Below, in pieces: positions 23,345 through 35,520 of a stretch of 64,000 nucleotides of DNA. Within the stretch, counting starts at the first letter, position 1. Every line of letters starts with the position of its first letter. This DNA is from Anisakis pegreffii (taxonomy: Eukaryota; Nematoda; Chromadorea; Rhabditida; Anisakidae). The translations under genes were made by a program, and so were the position numbers. Where the stretch lies: contig JAPYMA010003038.1 of assembly GCA_035041965.1 (NCBI GenBank), forward strand, positions 248,001-312,000, in the 5' to 3' direction. The notes under the pieces are model-generated. The model was not told the origin of the DNA and did not search any database. It saw only the letters and a program-made list of their open reading frames with translations.

Positions 23345-26055
23345 AGATCGCAACCGTTGTTCCTGAATCAACGAGCTCAGCTCTCCCGACGTGTACCCAA
23401 TCAACCATCGGTCATCCAAGCCAATAGCATACGGCCGAGTGCCGAGCAAAAGGTGTCCAAAAATGGACCACGACCTGGTGGCATTACAGTCAAGGTTTTC
23501 CGTAATGTATGATCATTCATCTTTCAATCGAAGAATTTCATCACTTACGATTCAAAAGATAAGGGACGTGCATAACATAACCAACCAAGACGCTTGGGTA
23601 ATCGAAAGTTCTGAATCAAAAAATTTAATGAGGAAGCGAACAGCCTATTCTCTGGATTAAACCGAACTGGCTCCGATAGTGCACACGTAATATGATCCAA
23701 GTCATGCTGTAGAACTGTTGATAGTTGGAAATTGGTTCGAACACTGAGTTGTTACTGCATGAGGACGTTTAAACAATCAAACTGCCAGACCCAAGTATTA
23801 CGACATCACATTTTGTATATTATGTGTGTAGCATTTCATTTGAAGGGTTTCTCTTCAAATGAAATGACTCCAACTCTTCCGACGAATCCTCCTCAAATGT
23901 TAGAGTTACCTTACCAATCGCTGTGTAACAAATCTCTTAACTTCCGTATTATAGTTCGATGAAACGGCATTGGCTGAAAAGAAGAAACTAGCTGAGTTGA
24001 AACGCCTAACAGCACTCAAAGCTGAAGCTGAAAAGGACCGTCGATGGAAGATAAGTTTCCGATGAATTTCTTTCAGTCACATTATGATTTCTTCGCTTCA
24101 TTAATTTTGCCTTTCAAATTTATCTATAATTTGCCGTATCTCCGCAGTTCATTCAAATTGAATCGTTTTACTTACCATGGGACGAAGTGTACTTATTTCA
24201 ATCACTCACTGTGAATCTTATTCATTTGGTAAGCAGAAAGATATTCTCGCGTTAGAAACCAGTCAAGCAATATAACGGAAAAGTTCCATTACTTACATTT
24301 TTTTCATACGTTGAATTAGGTTTGTGGCAATAAGTTGTCGTATTTATAATTCAGTCATGTCATGTTTTAAAGTTTTTATGCTGTTTTTAGCATCATACTA
24401 TTGAGGGTAACTAAAAGTGAATTTGTGAACTTTGCTTTTATTTTGCTTATCAGTGAAATACATCGATTATAGTCGAAATTTTTCATAGTTCAACTACACG
24501 AAATCACTTCTGAATAAATGCACTTTGGGCATGAAATAAACGTAGTGTGATATTTTGCAAAAAGAAAAAATAGAATGCGGAGTTGCGAAATGCACTGCAA
24601 TTTGTCTTCAATGAAATGATTCGTAATCGTGTTTTGTTCACGAGCAAAAGGAACATGAAGAAGCATTGCGAGAAGAGAATCGACGCAGATTCCAAATGAA
24701 ACTTGCAAAGCGTCGCAGAGAGGAACTGATAGATCAACACTGGAATCGAAAGACAGTACGTGTCACAATAACAACGACAGTCACTACCCCAACGGTACAA
24801 CAGCAGGGAGCGCTCGAAAGTGCCGACGATGACGATGTCACAGACAGTAGCGAAGTTGAGGAGTTGTCTCGTGAAGAGACGGATTCCAGTGAGGCGGATG
24901 ATTCTATGGAATTTGTCTCGGAAGAGGTTGAACTTGAAAATGCGGCTGTTGAAAAAACTAGCCGAAGTATTGACGTTGGAGAGAGAAACGACAAAATGGA
25001 CGAGAGAAAATTACGGAGCGAAAATGTGACTGAGACTACAGCCACTTCAGTTCCAGGTAATCAACATTTGAACACTCTTTCAACCCGTTTTTGCGAAATC
25101 AACAAAAAATTTAGTGCAAAAAAATGTTGCGCTGGTCCAATGACTTCAGCGTATGTGTAACAATACTGATTGCGGGAACGGAAAGAGAGAGGAAATGCAA
25201 AGAATGCGAAAATAATTTTGCAAAATACGAAAAGACGATTTCGCTGGTTCATTGTAGGTCTTTGACAGAAGAGTGCAACAATCATTGGATGGAAATATGA
25301 TCCATTCTTTCATTTATTAACAATTTATTAGGGCGTATAAATCAAATCACATTATGGGCCATAGTACAACCTGACTTGACACCTTAATCGTCATAAACTA
25401 TGGCGATTTATATAGTCAAATGTTCCTGACCATCAACAAAGTGAAAAACCGGTTGATTTTTGCTAACCGTTTTCAAATAAGACATTATGAAACAAAAAAG
25501 TTAAGGTGAGCAAGAAAATTACATTAATATACTTATCGGGACCATATTGATGCTGTAAAGAAACACTTAAGGCTGTCATTAGGTGCAATTCTTTCATGTT
25601 AATGTCTTCAAATGAGGCAGTGATCTTGAAAAACAATTCGTGTATACCTACTACCTATGAGAAACAAGATGCTACGCCATTCACGTTCCGAAAATTACCA
25701 TTAAACAAAATAAACTGATGAATATGAATGCAAAATATCAGTGAATGTTTCTCGTTTAAGTAAAACACGAAGATGTGTCAGAACTTAAAAGTTAAACGTA
25801 TTCCAAAATCTATTGATCATCACGGCGCAAACATTCTCCAACGATGTTTCCCCAATAAATATTCACCTGTGCGGTGTTCAAGACGTCTAAGGAAACATAC
25901 TGGCATTTTTCTATTACTATTTTCATGACGATGTGTTTAATCCTATCGTATACATCCTTTAACTTCTTCTTCGACCAATATTGACATTTTCAGCTGATTT
26001 AGCCGTCGAACCAGCAAAAATTATGGTTATGGGCGAGAAGATATTGAGCGGTTGA
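23345..26055 (+). CDS. Unidentified acidic coiled-coil protein, 5' end uncertain
   Basis: Exons at about 23346-23494, 23955 to about 24050, about 24651-25056 and 25994-26055 (TGA). The first encodes a basic, proline-containing stretch (QRAQLSRRVPNQPSV, KNGPRPGGITVK) and joins the second in phase 0. The second and third form a strongly charged helix (ETALAEKKKLAELKRLTALK, then EALREENRRRFQMKLAKRRR). It passes into a Thr-rich and then Asp/Glu/Ser-rich region of about 90 residues. The last exon adds LAVEPAKIMVMGEKILSG and a stop, in phase through a GTAATC donor. The junction after the second exon is unclear: the sequence reads AAG|ATAAGT where AAG|GTAAGT would be expected. I recognise no family; repetitive acidic composition limits homology claims. 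Confidence 0.5.
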
Positions 26056-26651
26056 TGCTCTATTATGTTCTTAGTGAGGGAAGCGAAGCATTGGAATTGC
26101 AGCAAAGATATAAGAATGAAATAATCTGCTGGAATTACCAAAAGCTTTGTTGATTGTTGAAGTGATGAATTTTGAATTTTCAGTTCGAAAACAGCCCCTC
26201 ATAGTATTTGAATCTTATGTGCAACAATATAAACGGAAGCTAATCGTTTCATATTTTTGAAAATTCCATATTCTTGAAACAATATTCAGAGTTATTTGTA
26301 TAAAAGTTGATTTGTTTTGAACAGTCCCTTCATTTGTTTCGTTTTTACTATTCGTTATCGATTTATTTTCCGATTACATTGTATAAATTCAGAATGACTA
26401 ATAAATTTATACGAATATGTTGTGTTGAACAATGCACAAACACAGATTTCTTAATGCAGATCGAAACAAACAAAACGTCCACATGAATTTTGTTAGAACT
26501 TTAAATGCGTAACTTTTTGGTTTGGTCATGATCATCGCAACTTTCATTCCTCTTTTCTTCCACCCTCAACTCCATATTCTGTGACGTCAAAATTCTGTTA
26601 CTCGTTACATCCGATGCAAAAAGATTCCGTCCATGCCAACTGAATCATCAG
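26056..26651. other. Intergenic or intronic, nothing supported
   Basis: AT-rich, no exon supported. The exon pair at 26652 onward may or may not belong to the preceding gene. Confidence 0.4.
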
Positions 26652-27012
26652 ACAATCCTTCAACAAAAAAGTCAATTTACTTGATCTGCTGTTTTACCCT
26701 GATGGTCGTCCGTTCTTGAAACATGCAAATGCTACATTTCAATACAGCTGATCAGCACGTGTTCCATTTCCTGTGAACAATGTTCCGTACGGGATGAATT
26801 TAAGAGAACTGATCGTAAGTGAAATCAGCATATCAAACAAATTAACTTTTTGTTGATTCGAAAATGATCATAATAATCACCAAAACCCATCGATTTCCAA
26901 CTTCCTTCGTTTCTGCATTAATCCACATACAAAAACTTGTCAGATTTCGATGAACACTTTGAACGATGAAATCAACAAAATCGAATTTCTTCGTTTCTTG
27001 GATACCCAATAA
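26652..27012 (+). CDS. Unidentified gene tail with a 51-base intron
   Basis: Exons 26652-26704, 26756-26814 and 26944-27012 (TAA) join in phase. They encode about 59 residues including NKKVNLLDLLFYPD, RVPFPVNNVPYGMNLRELI and SMNTLNDEINKIEFLRFLDT before the stop. The donor after RELI is a strong GTAAGT. The first intron would be only 51 bases (GTCGTC...GATCAG). Read straight through, the same frame is open across that interval except for one in-frame TGA. I do not recognise the protein; the upstream part was not found. Confidence 0.42.
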
Positions 27013-29149
27013 ACGATATTGGGTTTTGAATGGTCCAGCTCACAAATCTGAGAAATTTTGTAAGAAGTTGGATTGTTTAAATACAACATAACAATATCAT
27101 CATTATCATCTTCCAGAACACATCGATTTGGTCTTCTTTATTAAGTCATTCTTGAATGCATCTCTTCAGATAACGATCCAATATACGATCAATTTCAATG
27201 AAAATTCATTCCTGGCAGTGCTTTCGAGCTGTTCTGTGGTGGCGTTTGAATTTGAATGGCGCAGGCACGCTCCTCAAATCTTGTTGCAATTATCGATGGA
27301 ACGATGGGTGAATCTACGGGAAGGTTTATTAATTCATTCATATTACGAAATACTTTGTTTGCTTAAACACCCTTGGTTTGATTCAATTGTCAGTAAGAAT
27401 GATGTTTTCAATTAATTGACATCAAACACAAATGGTTTAACCAAAAACGATAAAGAACATGTTCTGATTACTTATCACATTCCAAATGAATGAGACTCTC
27501 TAGAAAATGTATTCGACCCAGCAAAAGCAAGAGTTATTATGTTTGAGCAGTCAACGAATACGTTTCTCGAAACTGATAGCGAGAGCAGATGGATACCATT
27601 CAGGGAAATTTTATTATATTTTTGCTACGAATTTGTGATTCTGTCAAATCTTCCTTCATGTTGCTTTCGAATTTCAAAACTACTGAAGAATTTTGTGGAT
27701 AGATATTCTTTGGAGACATTGCCGTGAAACATTTGTGAGAATTCATAGTTTACATTGATTGAAGGAGTTTGGCTGATATGGTCATGATATGTATCAAAGG
27801 ATAGCATGCAACGCTCAAAAATGTTTCATTTCTAACATTCTACTCTTTTTTTGAACAAGTTCATAGTTGAATGGTAAAAGATTTTTGAATGGGAACTGAC
27901 CATTATGAAAATGCTCCAGATGAAGATGCTGCACAGGAAGAGATGCCCTCTGAAATATTCATCCATAAAATTCACTCGATGGAGCCAGAGAGATGAAAGA
28001 TAAAAATGTTCTAATTCGAATGTCTTTCGTACAGAGAAGAACTGATCAAGTATTTGAAAAAATGGACTAAGTAGTCATAGATTTGTGCCATTTTTCAGCA
28101 ATCATGCCTACTGCATGTCCAAAAGTTCTCACAATCAATTAGTTGGCAAATTTTGAACGTTTCCTTTCATCATCGCATGTAACATGTTGACTACATACTT
28201 TCATGGTTTTTTAAAGGAATTTCATTGTCGGTAGCACATTGTTTATCAAACTTAGAAAATTCTCAGTGCAGTCGTAACCATTCTTATTCTACCATACCTG
28301 TTTCATCCGTTCACTGGGATTTTGATGCTTGTTTCCGATGTTTTCTGGCATCGATCTTCTGGTGCTGATCGACCTCGTTGTCGGTTCCACAATTTGTGTC
28401 GTTCTATAATTTTTGCACTTAACCAGCATCTGGTTTTAAACATCTGTCATAATCAATTGATATGCATTTAAAAGTTAAATTGTTTACCGCGTAACATTGT
28501 TAATTACGCTCACTGCGATCACAAAGATCGCTCTTATAAAAGTCAGCAGAGATCCGTCAGTGAAACTGTTTATCGTGAAGTACGAAGCTAGACTCGTGTT
28601 TACCGATATATTTTGTCACAGAATAGCTAAGAAACACTTAACAGAATTGCAATTATAAAGCACTAAATCGGGAATGAATACAGATTAAACTGATTCGTGA
28701 TCACAAAAGCTTCAACAAAAGTTCATTCAAAAAACGAACTTGTTTGCTTTATAGTTTAAACAAAAGTGTACAATCATGGTGACAATGATGAAACCACTGA
28801 GGAAAAAATACAGAGCAATAACTCCAAAAATGAATAAGTCCATATTGTGAATGAATCAATGGTAAATGAGTGACGTCTTCAAAGATACTGATTTAGCGCA
28901 GATTCACATTCAATCGCTAACATCGTTGACTGCAATGAGAAGATAATTGCGCGTTAATTTTCGCAATAATGCTAATCATATTACGTGGGAAGCTGAATTC
29001 GTTGAATACATGTAAGATCGCGTAATGGAATGAATATATTCAGTTTCGTATTCTGAAAATGAATGCATCCAGAAGAAAAGTTTTCATGAACAAAGCGGCG
29101 GATATTGTTGATTACGATTCTTATCGTAACATTAAAATTGAAAAGGCGC
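27013..29149. other. No secure gene; one open stretch
   Basis: A plus-strand frame at about 27118-27414 follows a CTTCCAG acceptor and is open for about 95 codons. It contains AFEFEWRRHAPQILLQLSME and might be an exon, but it does not continue the preceding chain in phase. At 27899-28000 two frames are open through an acidic stretch. Neither is convincing enough to call. Confidence 0.35.
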
Positions 29150-29660
29150 TATTGTAACAAAAAATTTTTTAATAATCGAACAAAATTTCGGTTCGGCCAC
29201 AATCACATCAAACCGACTTTTTAATGCTCCGAAATTCGTATTCCGGCTAGTGATGGTGGCCAATGAAAATTCCGGAAAATTCGGATTCTGACCGAAGAAT
29301 TCCGGAATTTGGTAAAAATATGAACTTCGGGTCTCTAAAAATTGGATGCGGTAAGATTCCATCACAAAATGTTAACATTCGTTCGGGACACCGAATTTCG
29401 AAATCTCAAAAAATGAGTTCAACAGCTTTCCAACCAGAAATTTCAAATTTCAGTCATAATAACGAATTCTAAGGTTCTCAGAAGCCGGCTTGATCGGATC
29501 TCAGTTGGACCCAAATTTCGTTCTACATGAGCTGCGACTGAACTTCTGAATTTTCAGTCGGGCTCCAACCAAAACCATTTTTGAGATTCCAAAATTCGGT
29601 ATTCTGGCCGAACATTGAAATTTTCCTGCGGAAGTCCGAATTTCAAAACCTGACCAAACT
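29150..29660. repeat. CCGAA-rich interspersed repeat
   Basis: Words such as CCGAAATTCG, TTCCGGAAAATTCGG, CTGACCGAAGAATTCCGG, TCTGGCCGAAC and CCGAATTTC recur through about 500 bp. The part around 29228-29285 (TCCGAAATTCGTATTCCGGC then AATGAAAATTCC) resembles the part around 29588-29625 (TCCAAAATTCGGTATTCTGG then CATTGAAATTTTCC). That suggests an internally repeated, decayed element. No coding capacity beyond chance. Confidence 0.6.
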
Positions 29661-29799
29661 ACATCGAGTTTTATTGTTCGAATTTCATTCAGTTACCATC
29701 ATTACTCTTCTCGCAGTATGAGCATGCGATAACAGTAATCCATTTACAATACCTGAAAAACAAACGATATTTCCGAGAGGTATTTTTGAAATAATCAGA

Positions 29800-30645
29800 G
29801 ACGCGCATTAGGGATAGCGATTATTGTGCTGTCATGTTCAAATAGCGGAATTTTTTAGCGATAGCAGATTTCTTTTAGCTGTATAACGGTTTACCGAACT
29901 ATTTTTTCGTGGACAAAGCGGAACAGCGGACTAATCCCACTAATCTGCTAATCGAGCGTCTGCCAGTAAATGCATGAGTGTTTCACCATTAAGGTGTATA
30001 AGTACAAATTTGCGCTGTTACACTACATTAAGCTCAAGCCTACTTTACTCGTACCCTCTCGAACGGTTCGATATTGAGTTTGCTTTCGGTGCAGCGCTAC
30101 CATCACGTTTCATCTCATTATGCTACGTGACTGTGTCGCGCATTGCGAATCGCGGGAGGAGATAAAAGATGATGAGTCATAAATTCTAATAACATGCAGC
30201 GTGACCCCTAATGAATGAAGTGATAATGAAAGAACTGTACGGGATGCAGATTTAGCAAATATCACACAAATAGATCTTTCACAAACATGATTCTTATTGC
30301 TTTCGCTGAGACTGCCACAAATTCAAAGGATACGTTATTATTTATTAGTGTTAGAGTGTTCAAAATGTCAAAATGCATGATTCGAGAAAATGCTAAAATT
30401 TTATTACTGAAAACGTCATTACTAATTTTGAGAGAATGTTCCAAATTAGCGATAGCGATTAGCGGACTATTTTGCTTGATCAGCGGATTAGCGGCAGCGC
30501 TCCGCTATTTTTTTGGCGATGTTAGCGTTAGCGAATAGCGCACGTAGTTGTTAGGTTAGCGGATCAGCGAATAGCGCACGTAGTTGTTAGGTTAGCGGAT
30601 CAGCGAATAGCGCGCTAACTTTTTTCGTTAGCGTGACCAACTCTG
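29800..30645. repeat. AGCG-rich repeat region with a 36-bp tandem duplication
   Basis: AGCGATAGC, AGCGGACTA and GCGGATTAGCG words are dense at 29810-29960 and 30450-30640. At 30531-30612 a 36-bp unit starting GCGAATAGCGCACGTAGTTG is present in about 2.3 exact copies. The right side ends with the inverted pair GCTAAC...GTTAGC and then GTGACCAACTCTGG. It looks like a decayed non-autonomous transposable element, perhaps hAT-like by its CAGAGTTGG-type end, but I could not find a matching left end. Confidence 0.6.
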
Positions 30646-31978
30646 GAAGTTGCACATGTAACTTAGCGTACCATTACAAAATAACACACATGTAATGTTC
30701 AAACATGTAACAGACATGTTCAAATGAACGAGTCGAGCGTTAAACGACGGAACTCTGAAATAATTCAGTGGATGGAAAGAGAAATTCACCATTGAGTAAT
30801 GGCAATTTATTAGCTGCAAAGTGAATGATAATATGATTTCTGAATGAAAGCATTTCATTTGACGAACGGCTGGAGATCATTAAACTCATTCCATTAGAAG
30901 ATACTGCGCTGCTATAAATTGTATTAGTCATTACTCAGGTATGATCACACGAATTCATAATTGCGCCTAAACGTTTTACATTGCGACTTCATTTGATTAT
31001 ATTATGCGCAGTTGATCGTATTTGTTGAACAGTAATCATTAATCAAATGACACTAATCTGATCTATAGAGAAGTGGCAAAGAAAGTACAAACGCACATGT
31101 GCAGCTTTGATAATGCTATTTTCGTTGCTACAAATGTATCGGAAGGAGTTTAAAAACGATCGAATCATTGCGAATGCTCAGAGCCAAAACAGAAAACAAA
31201 TTTTTAGATTGAACGAAACAACTGACGGCAGCAGTTGAAGGAAAGAATTAGTTCTTTGACATCACTTAATATTTCCGCCATATTCGCAAAACCAATCTAA
31301 GCGCGTTAACTACTTATTAGCAGCTGCCTGTAATTTGATGAGAATAAATTGTATTCAATTACGGAGACTATAAAACTGGCAGTCGCATTTTGAATATACG
31401 CAACATGCTTGACTTTTATTCGTGTCAATACTGAAATGAAATGTTCTTTGTTGGTAAGTTCAGTATGGGTATTCATTTTGATGGTAACAGCTAATTGGAA
31501 GTGAGATCGTGATTTCATTAATCCACAAAATGTTCAATTCAATTATTACAAATCGGTTCGAAGCAGGAAATAACATTCAGTGTTCTCATAATCGCTAATC
31601 TGACGTGACGGTGCGTTACCGCGAATGACATGGACTGAATCTAATGACAAAGTTGACAACATTGTCCTGTTCTGTGTGAAAAAATAAATCTTTATGTGAA
31701 GGCACACAAACAAAACGCTGCTTTCTGCAACAAGTATGTACATATGCAACTTTATTTCCATACAAACGAGGGGTACATTTACAATCAAATTCATATTCAT
31801 TTCTAGACAGATAATTCGGCTGAAAATTGGCCAATATTCGTTTCGTGCTTTCAATTGTAACAACAATGAATAGAAGTTTTGCACTGTTTTCATAATCGAG
31901 AATTGCTGATAATGCTCAGAAAATAGCAAACAACATAACTGCATTGAAACTTAAGAACAAGGAACGTCCGATTCCGAA
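30646..31978. other. Intergenic, no gene seen
   Basis: AT-rich DNA downstream of the ADAT2-type gene. Open frames here lack splice context and domain features. Confidence 0.5.
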
Positions 31979-32587
31979 TCAGACATTAAAAACGCTAAAT
32001 AAATCAACTGATTCATTTTTGCAGGTCGTATCATCATTATCAGCAACATCACCATCATTCTTTTTTGGTTTTTTGAGTTTTCGTTTTTCAAGTGGACAAA
32101 ATGGATTTTGCGTTTCATAAAATTGTTTCAATAAATGAATGGCACGTTCCCTGTCAACATTTTGATCAATGATAATCGTATGGTCACTCTCATATTTGGA
32201 TCGATCAGCGACACTCGCCAAACCACCGAAACGATCGTTTGCAGCACCGTAAACAATCCGTTTCAATCGTAAGTAATAGAGCGCACATGCACACATTATG
32301 CACGGTTCTAATGTTACATAAATGGTTGTTTCCTTGATCACTTCATAAAGGTCTTTGCCATTCTCTTTACACCAGCATTTCAACTCTTCTAATGCGCACA
32401 TTTCAGCATGTTTCGTGGGATTTTTTGTACGATTCACATCGTTGTGCCCACGAGCGATAATTTGATTCGAATGCACAAATACACATCCAACTGGCACCTC
32501 ATTGTTGTCGATCGCTTTCTGAGCCATCAAAAACGCTTCATCCAAAAATTTTCGATCCTTACTTGAAATTCTCTTATCATCATTCAT
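31979..32587 (-). CDS. ADAT2: tRNA-specific adenosine deaminase 2 (ADAT2/TAD2 type)
   Basis: Single uninterrupted frame of 202 codons. It carries the cytidine/deoxycytidylate-deaminase fold motifs: KHAEMCALE at residues 59-67 supplies the zinc-binding His60 and proton-shuttling Glu62, and EPCIMCACAL at 94-103 supplies the two zinc cysteines (96 and 99). VPVGCVFV (31-38) is the usual first strand and NDRFGG (117-122) matches the family. By family knowledge, ADAT2 is the catalytic partner of ADAT3 and converts A34 to inosine in the anticodon of several tRNAs. Length is close to vertebrate ADAT2 (about 190). The C-terminus is Lys-rich and then acidic. A possible trans-splice acceptor (ATCCAG) lies 18 bases before the ATG. 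The lack of introns is unusual next to its neighbours. Confidence 0.93.
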   Translation of the reverse strand: MNDDKRISSKDRKFLDEAFLMAQKAIDNNEVPVGCVFVHSNQIIARGHNDVNRTKNPTKHAEMCALEELKCWCKENGKDLYEVIKETTIYVTLEPCIMCACALYYLRLKRIVYGAANDRFGGLASVADRSKYESDHTIIIDQNVDRERAIHLLKQFYETQNPFCPLEKRKLKKPKKNDGDVADNDDTTCKNESVDLFSVFNV

Positions 32588-34433
32588 CGTCGATTAGTCG
32601 TCGGCTGGATAACGCGCATTCACTAAACAAATGTTGTTGCAAATTGAACTTCGGTAACATTATTTATTTTTCACTTGGATGACTATTTACTGTTTCACAC
32701 ACCAAAACTGACGAACAAGACGAACAATAAAAGATGAATATAATGATGACGCACCACTTTCGCGATTCGGACTGAAATAAGATTGCACGAATTCGTCGCA
32801 TGCAAATCAGATAGCATATCTAAGCACAAGACTTACATTTACTTTGAATTAATGGCAATCAACTTAACAAAACTTTAAGAATAGAATTTAACGCTTACAT
32901 CATCCAATATCAACGTCCTCAGTTCAAAGGGAAAAATGATTTCCGATAAGTCTCGCCTTCGTGAGCCATATATGTATATCACGAAAGAGTCAGGAAATGT
33001 ACCATCCACTCGAATTGAATCAGTGCTGCCTTAGGTGTTAATATAACTTAGAAATTCCAATGACTCGGACATGCAACCATTACTAATAGAAACCAGATTA
33101 AATGAAAGTGATCAGAGGCGGATTACGTTCAGTGAGTCCGAACATTCCTATGAACCAATCATTCAAGCCAAGATACAACAAGTCAATGACTTCTGTATTG
33201 CGTTTAGCCACAATTTGGTGATGATTCGCCCGAAAATTCAATATAATTACAACATAGTAAATGGGGACTACGCACAAGTATGAATAAATAACCAATAAAT
33301 GTGTATGCTGAAGGAATAGACAAGTAAACAATCTTGCTGTTATTCACCGGATAGAAATGCTTTCTTTATGACTCAATCATTCAAAATCACATACCATCCA
33401 CGAACACAACTGCTCAACGATTTAGAAACTTTATTGCCAACAATTCAAAAACTTCACTCCTAATGGATAGCAACAATTCGTGGATGTAACCAAACCGAAA
33501 TCAACTATTACGATAGAGTTTCAGAGGAGAATGAACTTTATTTCATTTGCATAAACTCAGTGGTAATTGCACACCTAACGTGTTATATATGAAGATCACA
33601 ACAACTGAAGATCATTATAATGATTTCTGTCACAGAGAAACGGATATCTATGAAGAGAATATCGAGTTTCAAAACATCTTAAAACAGTATCAACTGGAAT
33701 GAAAACAAGGAAGGAGCAAATTATGTACTGAATTATGAAATTAATGCAAACAGCTGATTCAAAATCAACGGACAGAGACCAGAAAGTACAACACATTCGA
33801 TCATCAATGAATTTTGAACACAACAAAACAGTAACAATAACAACAAGCATAAAAAATTCGAATGACAGTCTTTTCGTGATGAAGTGATTAATCTTTTGCT
33901 ATGAACAGGATTTACAACATGTTTTTGGGCATTTTTGCGAATAATAATCGCGACGTAATTCTTTGAATATCGCCATAAACCGCGATCGCTTTGCACAAAA
34001 GATGTGAAGGTAAGTGAATTAATATCATCGTTAGGAAGTTAACCCGATTAAGATTACTCTCACTGCTCAAAGCAGCAAGGAAACAACTTTTAGTGAGATA
34101 ACAATTCCATCTTCCATTGTAATCGCATGTAAACACATTACTTAACAAAATGAACGCGACATAAAATTAAATTACGCCTAATATAGATAAAACTTGCAAA
34201 AACTTATCTCCAGAGGCATTTCACAATTTCTTCAGATGAATATAATAGCCTAGTTGATAGGTTCAACTTTTTTACTCAATGAGTGAGTGGTTTCCGCCTA
34301 ACACGAACAAATCAAATTGTGCCTCACAATATTTTAGAGGGTGTTAACGGAAAAATTCTAATCAGTAGTCAAGAAGTAAACGATACGCAAAAACAACTTA
34401 ACTTAAATAGGAACAAATCGAAGGTTTCTAAAG
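32588..34433. other. Intergenic between ADAT2 and PUDP genes
   Basis: AT-rich. A plus-strand frame at 33071-33283 (70 codons) reads like a protein in places but has no splice or domain support. The DNA may hold ADAT2 promoter sequence and the 3' end of the PUDP transcript. Confidence 0.45.
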
Positions 34434-35508
34434 TTATTCTAACGCTGGTAGTCCAACAGATTCAGGTTTAAATTCTTCTAAACTGTTCAGAACAGCGAAT
34501 ATGCGGTCTTTAATATCCTCTGGTGGTTTCGAATAACTCCAGTCTGGTACCATTACGACATGCATACCAGCCGCAACTGCAGATCGCACACCATTGGGTG
34601 AATCTTCAAACACAAGCACATTCTCGGCTGATGCTGGCTTTTGCGGGAACCGATTCATTGTTACCAAGAAACCATCCGGAGCAGGCTTACCATGAAGAAC
34701 CTCTGGATCGTCACCAGTAAGCACCTAATAAAAGGTAAACATGAAACTTATTCTCGCCAGCTTTAGAAAGATGACGTACCTTATTTCCAGATTCTAATTA
34801 GTACTTATAATCATGATTTGGATAGAGATTATCGATTAAGTTCAGATCAAGTATTCAAAATTACAGCGGTAAGTCTGAAAGCAAACAATATGCGATCAAA
34901 TTATTGAATTGATGAAAATACCACCACTGAAACGAAGGTATTAACACTTACACTTAACGGTATTAACTGAACAAGATCCTGATGGTTCTTCACCTTCAGC
35001 TCATATTCAAAGGTACACGAACCCGTACAAATAGCCATCGGAATGTTGTGTTTAGCAAAATGCTGAACTAACTTCATCGCACCTTTCATCATACCACAAT
35101 CCGGTAACATTTCGCGTAATAGTTGATCATATAATTGTGAATATTCCTTCACACTCACTTGCCCTTCAAGACCAACCTTGAAAATAGAGAATTTAATGTT
35201 CAATCTTAAACGGACGTTTGCAAAATACACTACTATGCCACGTTAAATTTACTGGTTTATGAAAAAGATCAACTTTCGGTAACTGAATTGTGAAAGTAAA
35301 CAAACCAATCGAATCTCACATCTTTCAAAACTTTTGCACAAGCAACATCATGCTTCATACCCATTGATCGCACTTTCGCTTCTAAGGTGTATTTTTTGCC
35401 ATATTTTGCCATGGCCTTCACATTTGCATCGGTGTACACTGACTCGGTATCGATAAGTAGCCCATCCAAATCCCATATGATATGCGTGATCTTTGGTGCA
35501 GGAGTCAT
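34434..35508 (-). CDS. PUDP: Pseudouridine-5'-phosphatase-type HAD hydrolase
   Basis: Three exons, all phase 0: 35508-35320, 35176-34952 and 34724-34434, giving 234 residues (human PUDP/HDHD1 is 228). HAD motifs are complete: WDLDGLLIDTE (motif I, nucleophile Asp13 and Asp15), ICTGS (motif II, Thr114), HGKPAPDGF (motif III, Lys151) and VFEDSPNGV (motif IV, Glu178/Asp179). Several blocks, including GDDPEVLHGKP and the C-terminal LNSLEEFKPESVGLP, match PUDP more closely than other HAD phosphatases. Family knowledge: a soluble cytosolic enzyme that dephosphorylates pseudouridine 5'-monophosphate from RNA turnover. Donors are GTGAGA and GTAAGT. The ATG directly follows a TTTTTCAG acceptor, which fixes the start. 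The minus-strand neighbours GPCPD1 (upstream) and ADAT2 (downstream) point the same way. Confidence 0.92.
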
Positions 35509-35520
35509 CTGAAAAATTGG
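35509..35520 (-). promoter_or_regulatory. Likely spliced-leader acceptor of the PUDP gene
   Basis: On the minus strand AATTTTTCAG abuts the ATG with zero bases between. An upstream open stretch in the same frame (to 35646) could be a 5' exon or outron, but the perfect abutment favours trans-splicing. Confidence 0.55.

Noticed and set aside
31546..31944. 132-codon minus-strand frame downstream of ADAT2
   Set aside because: No motifs, no splice context; probably 3' flank of the ADAT2 gene.
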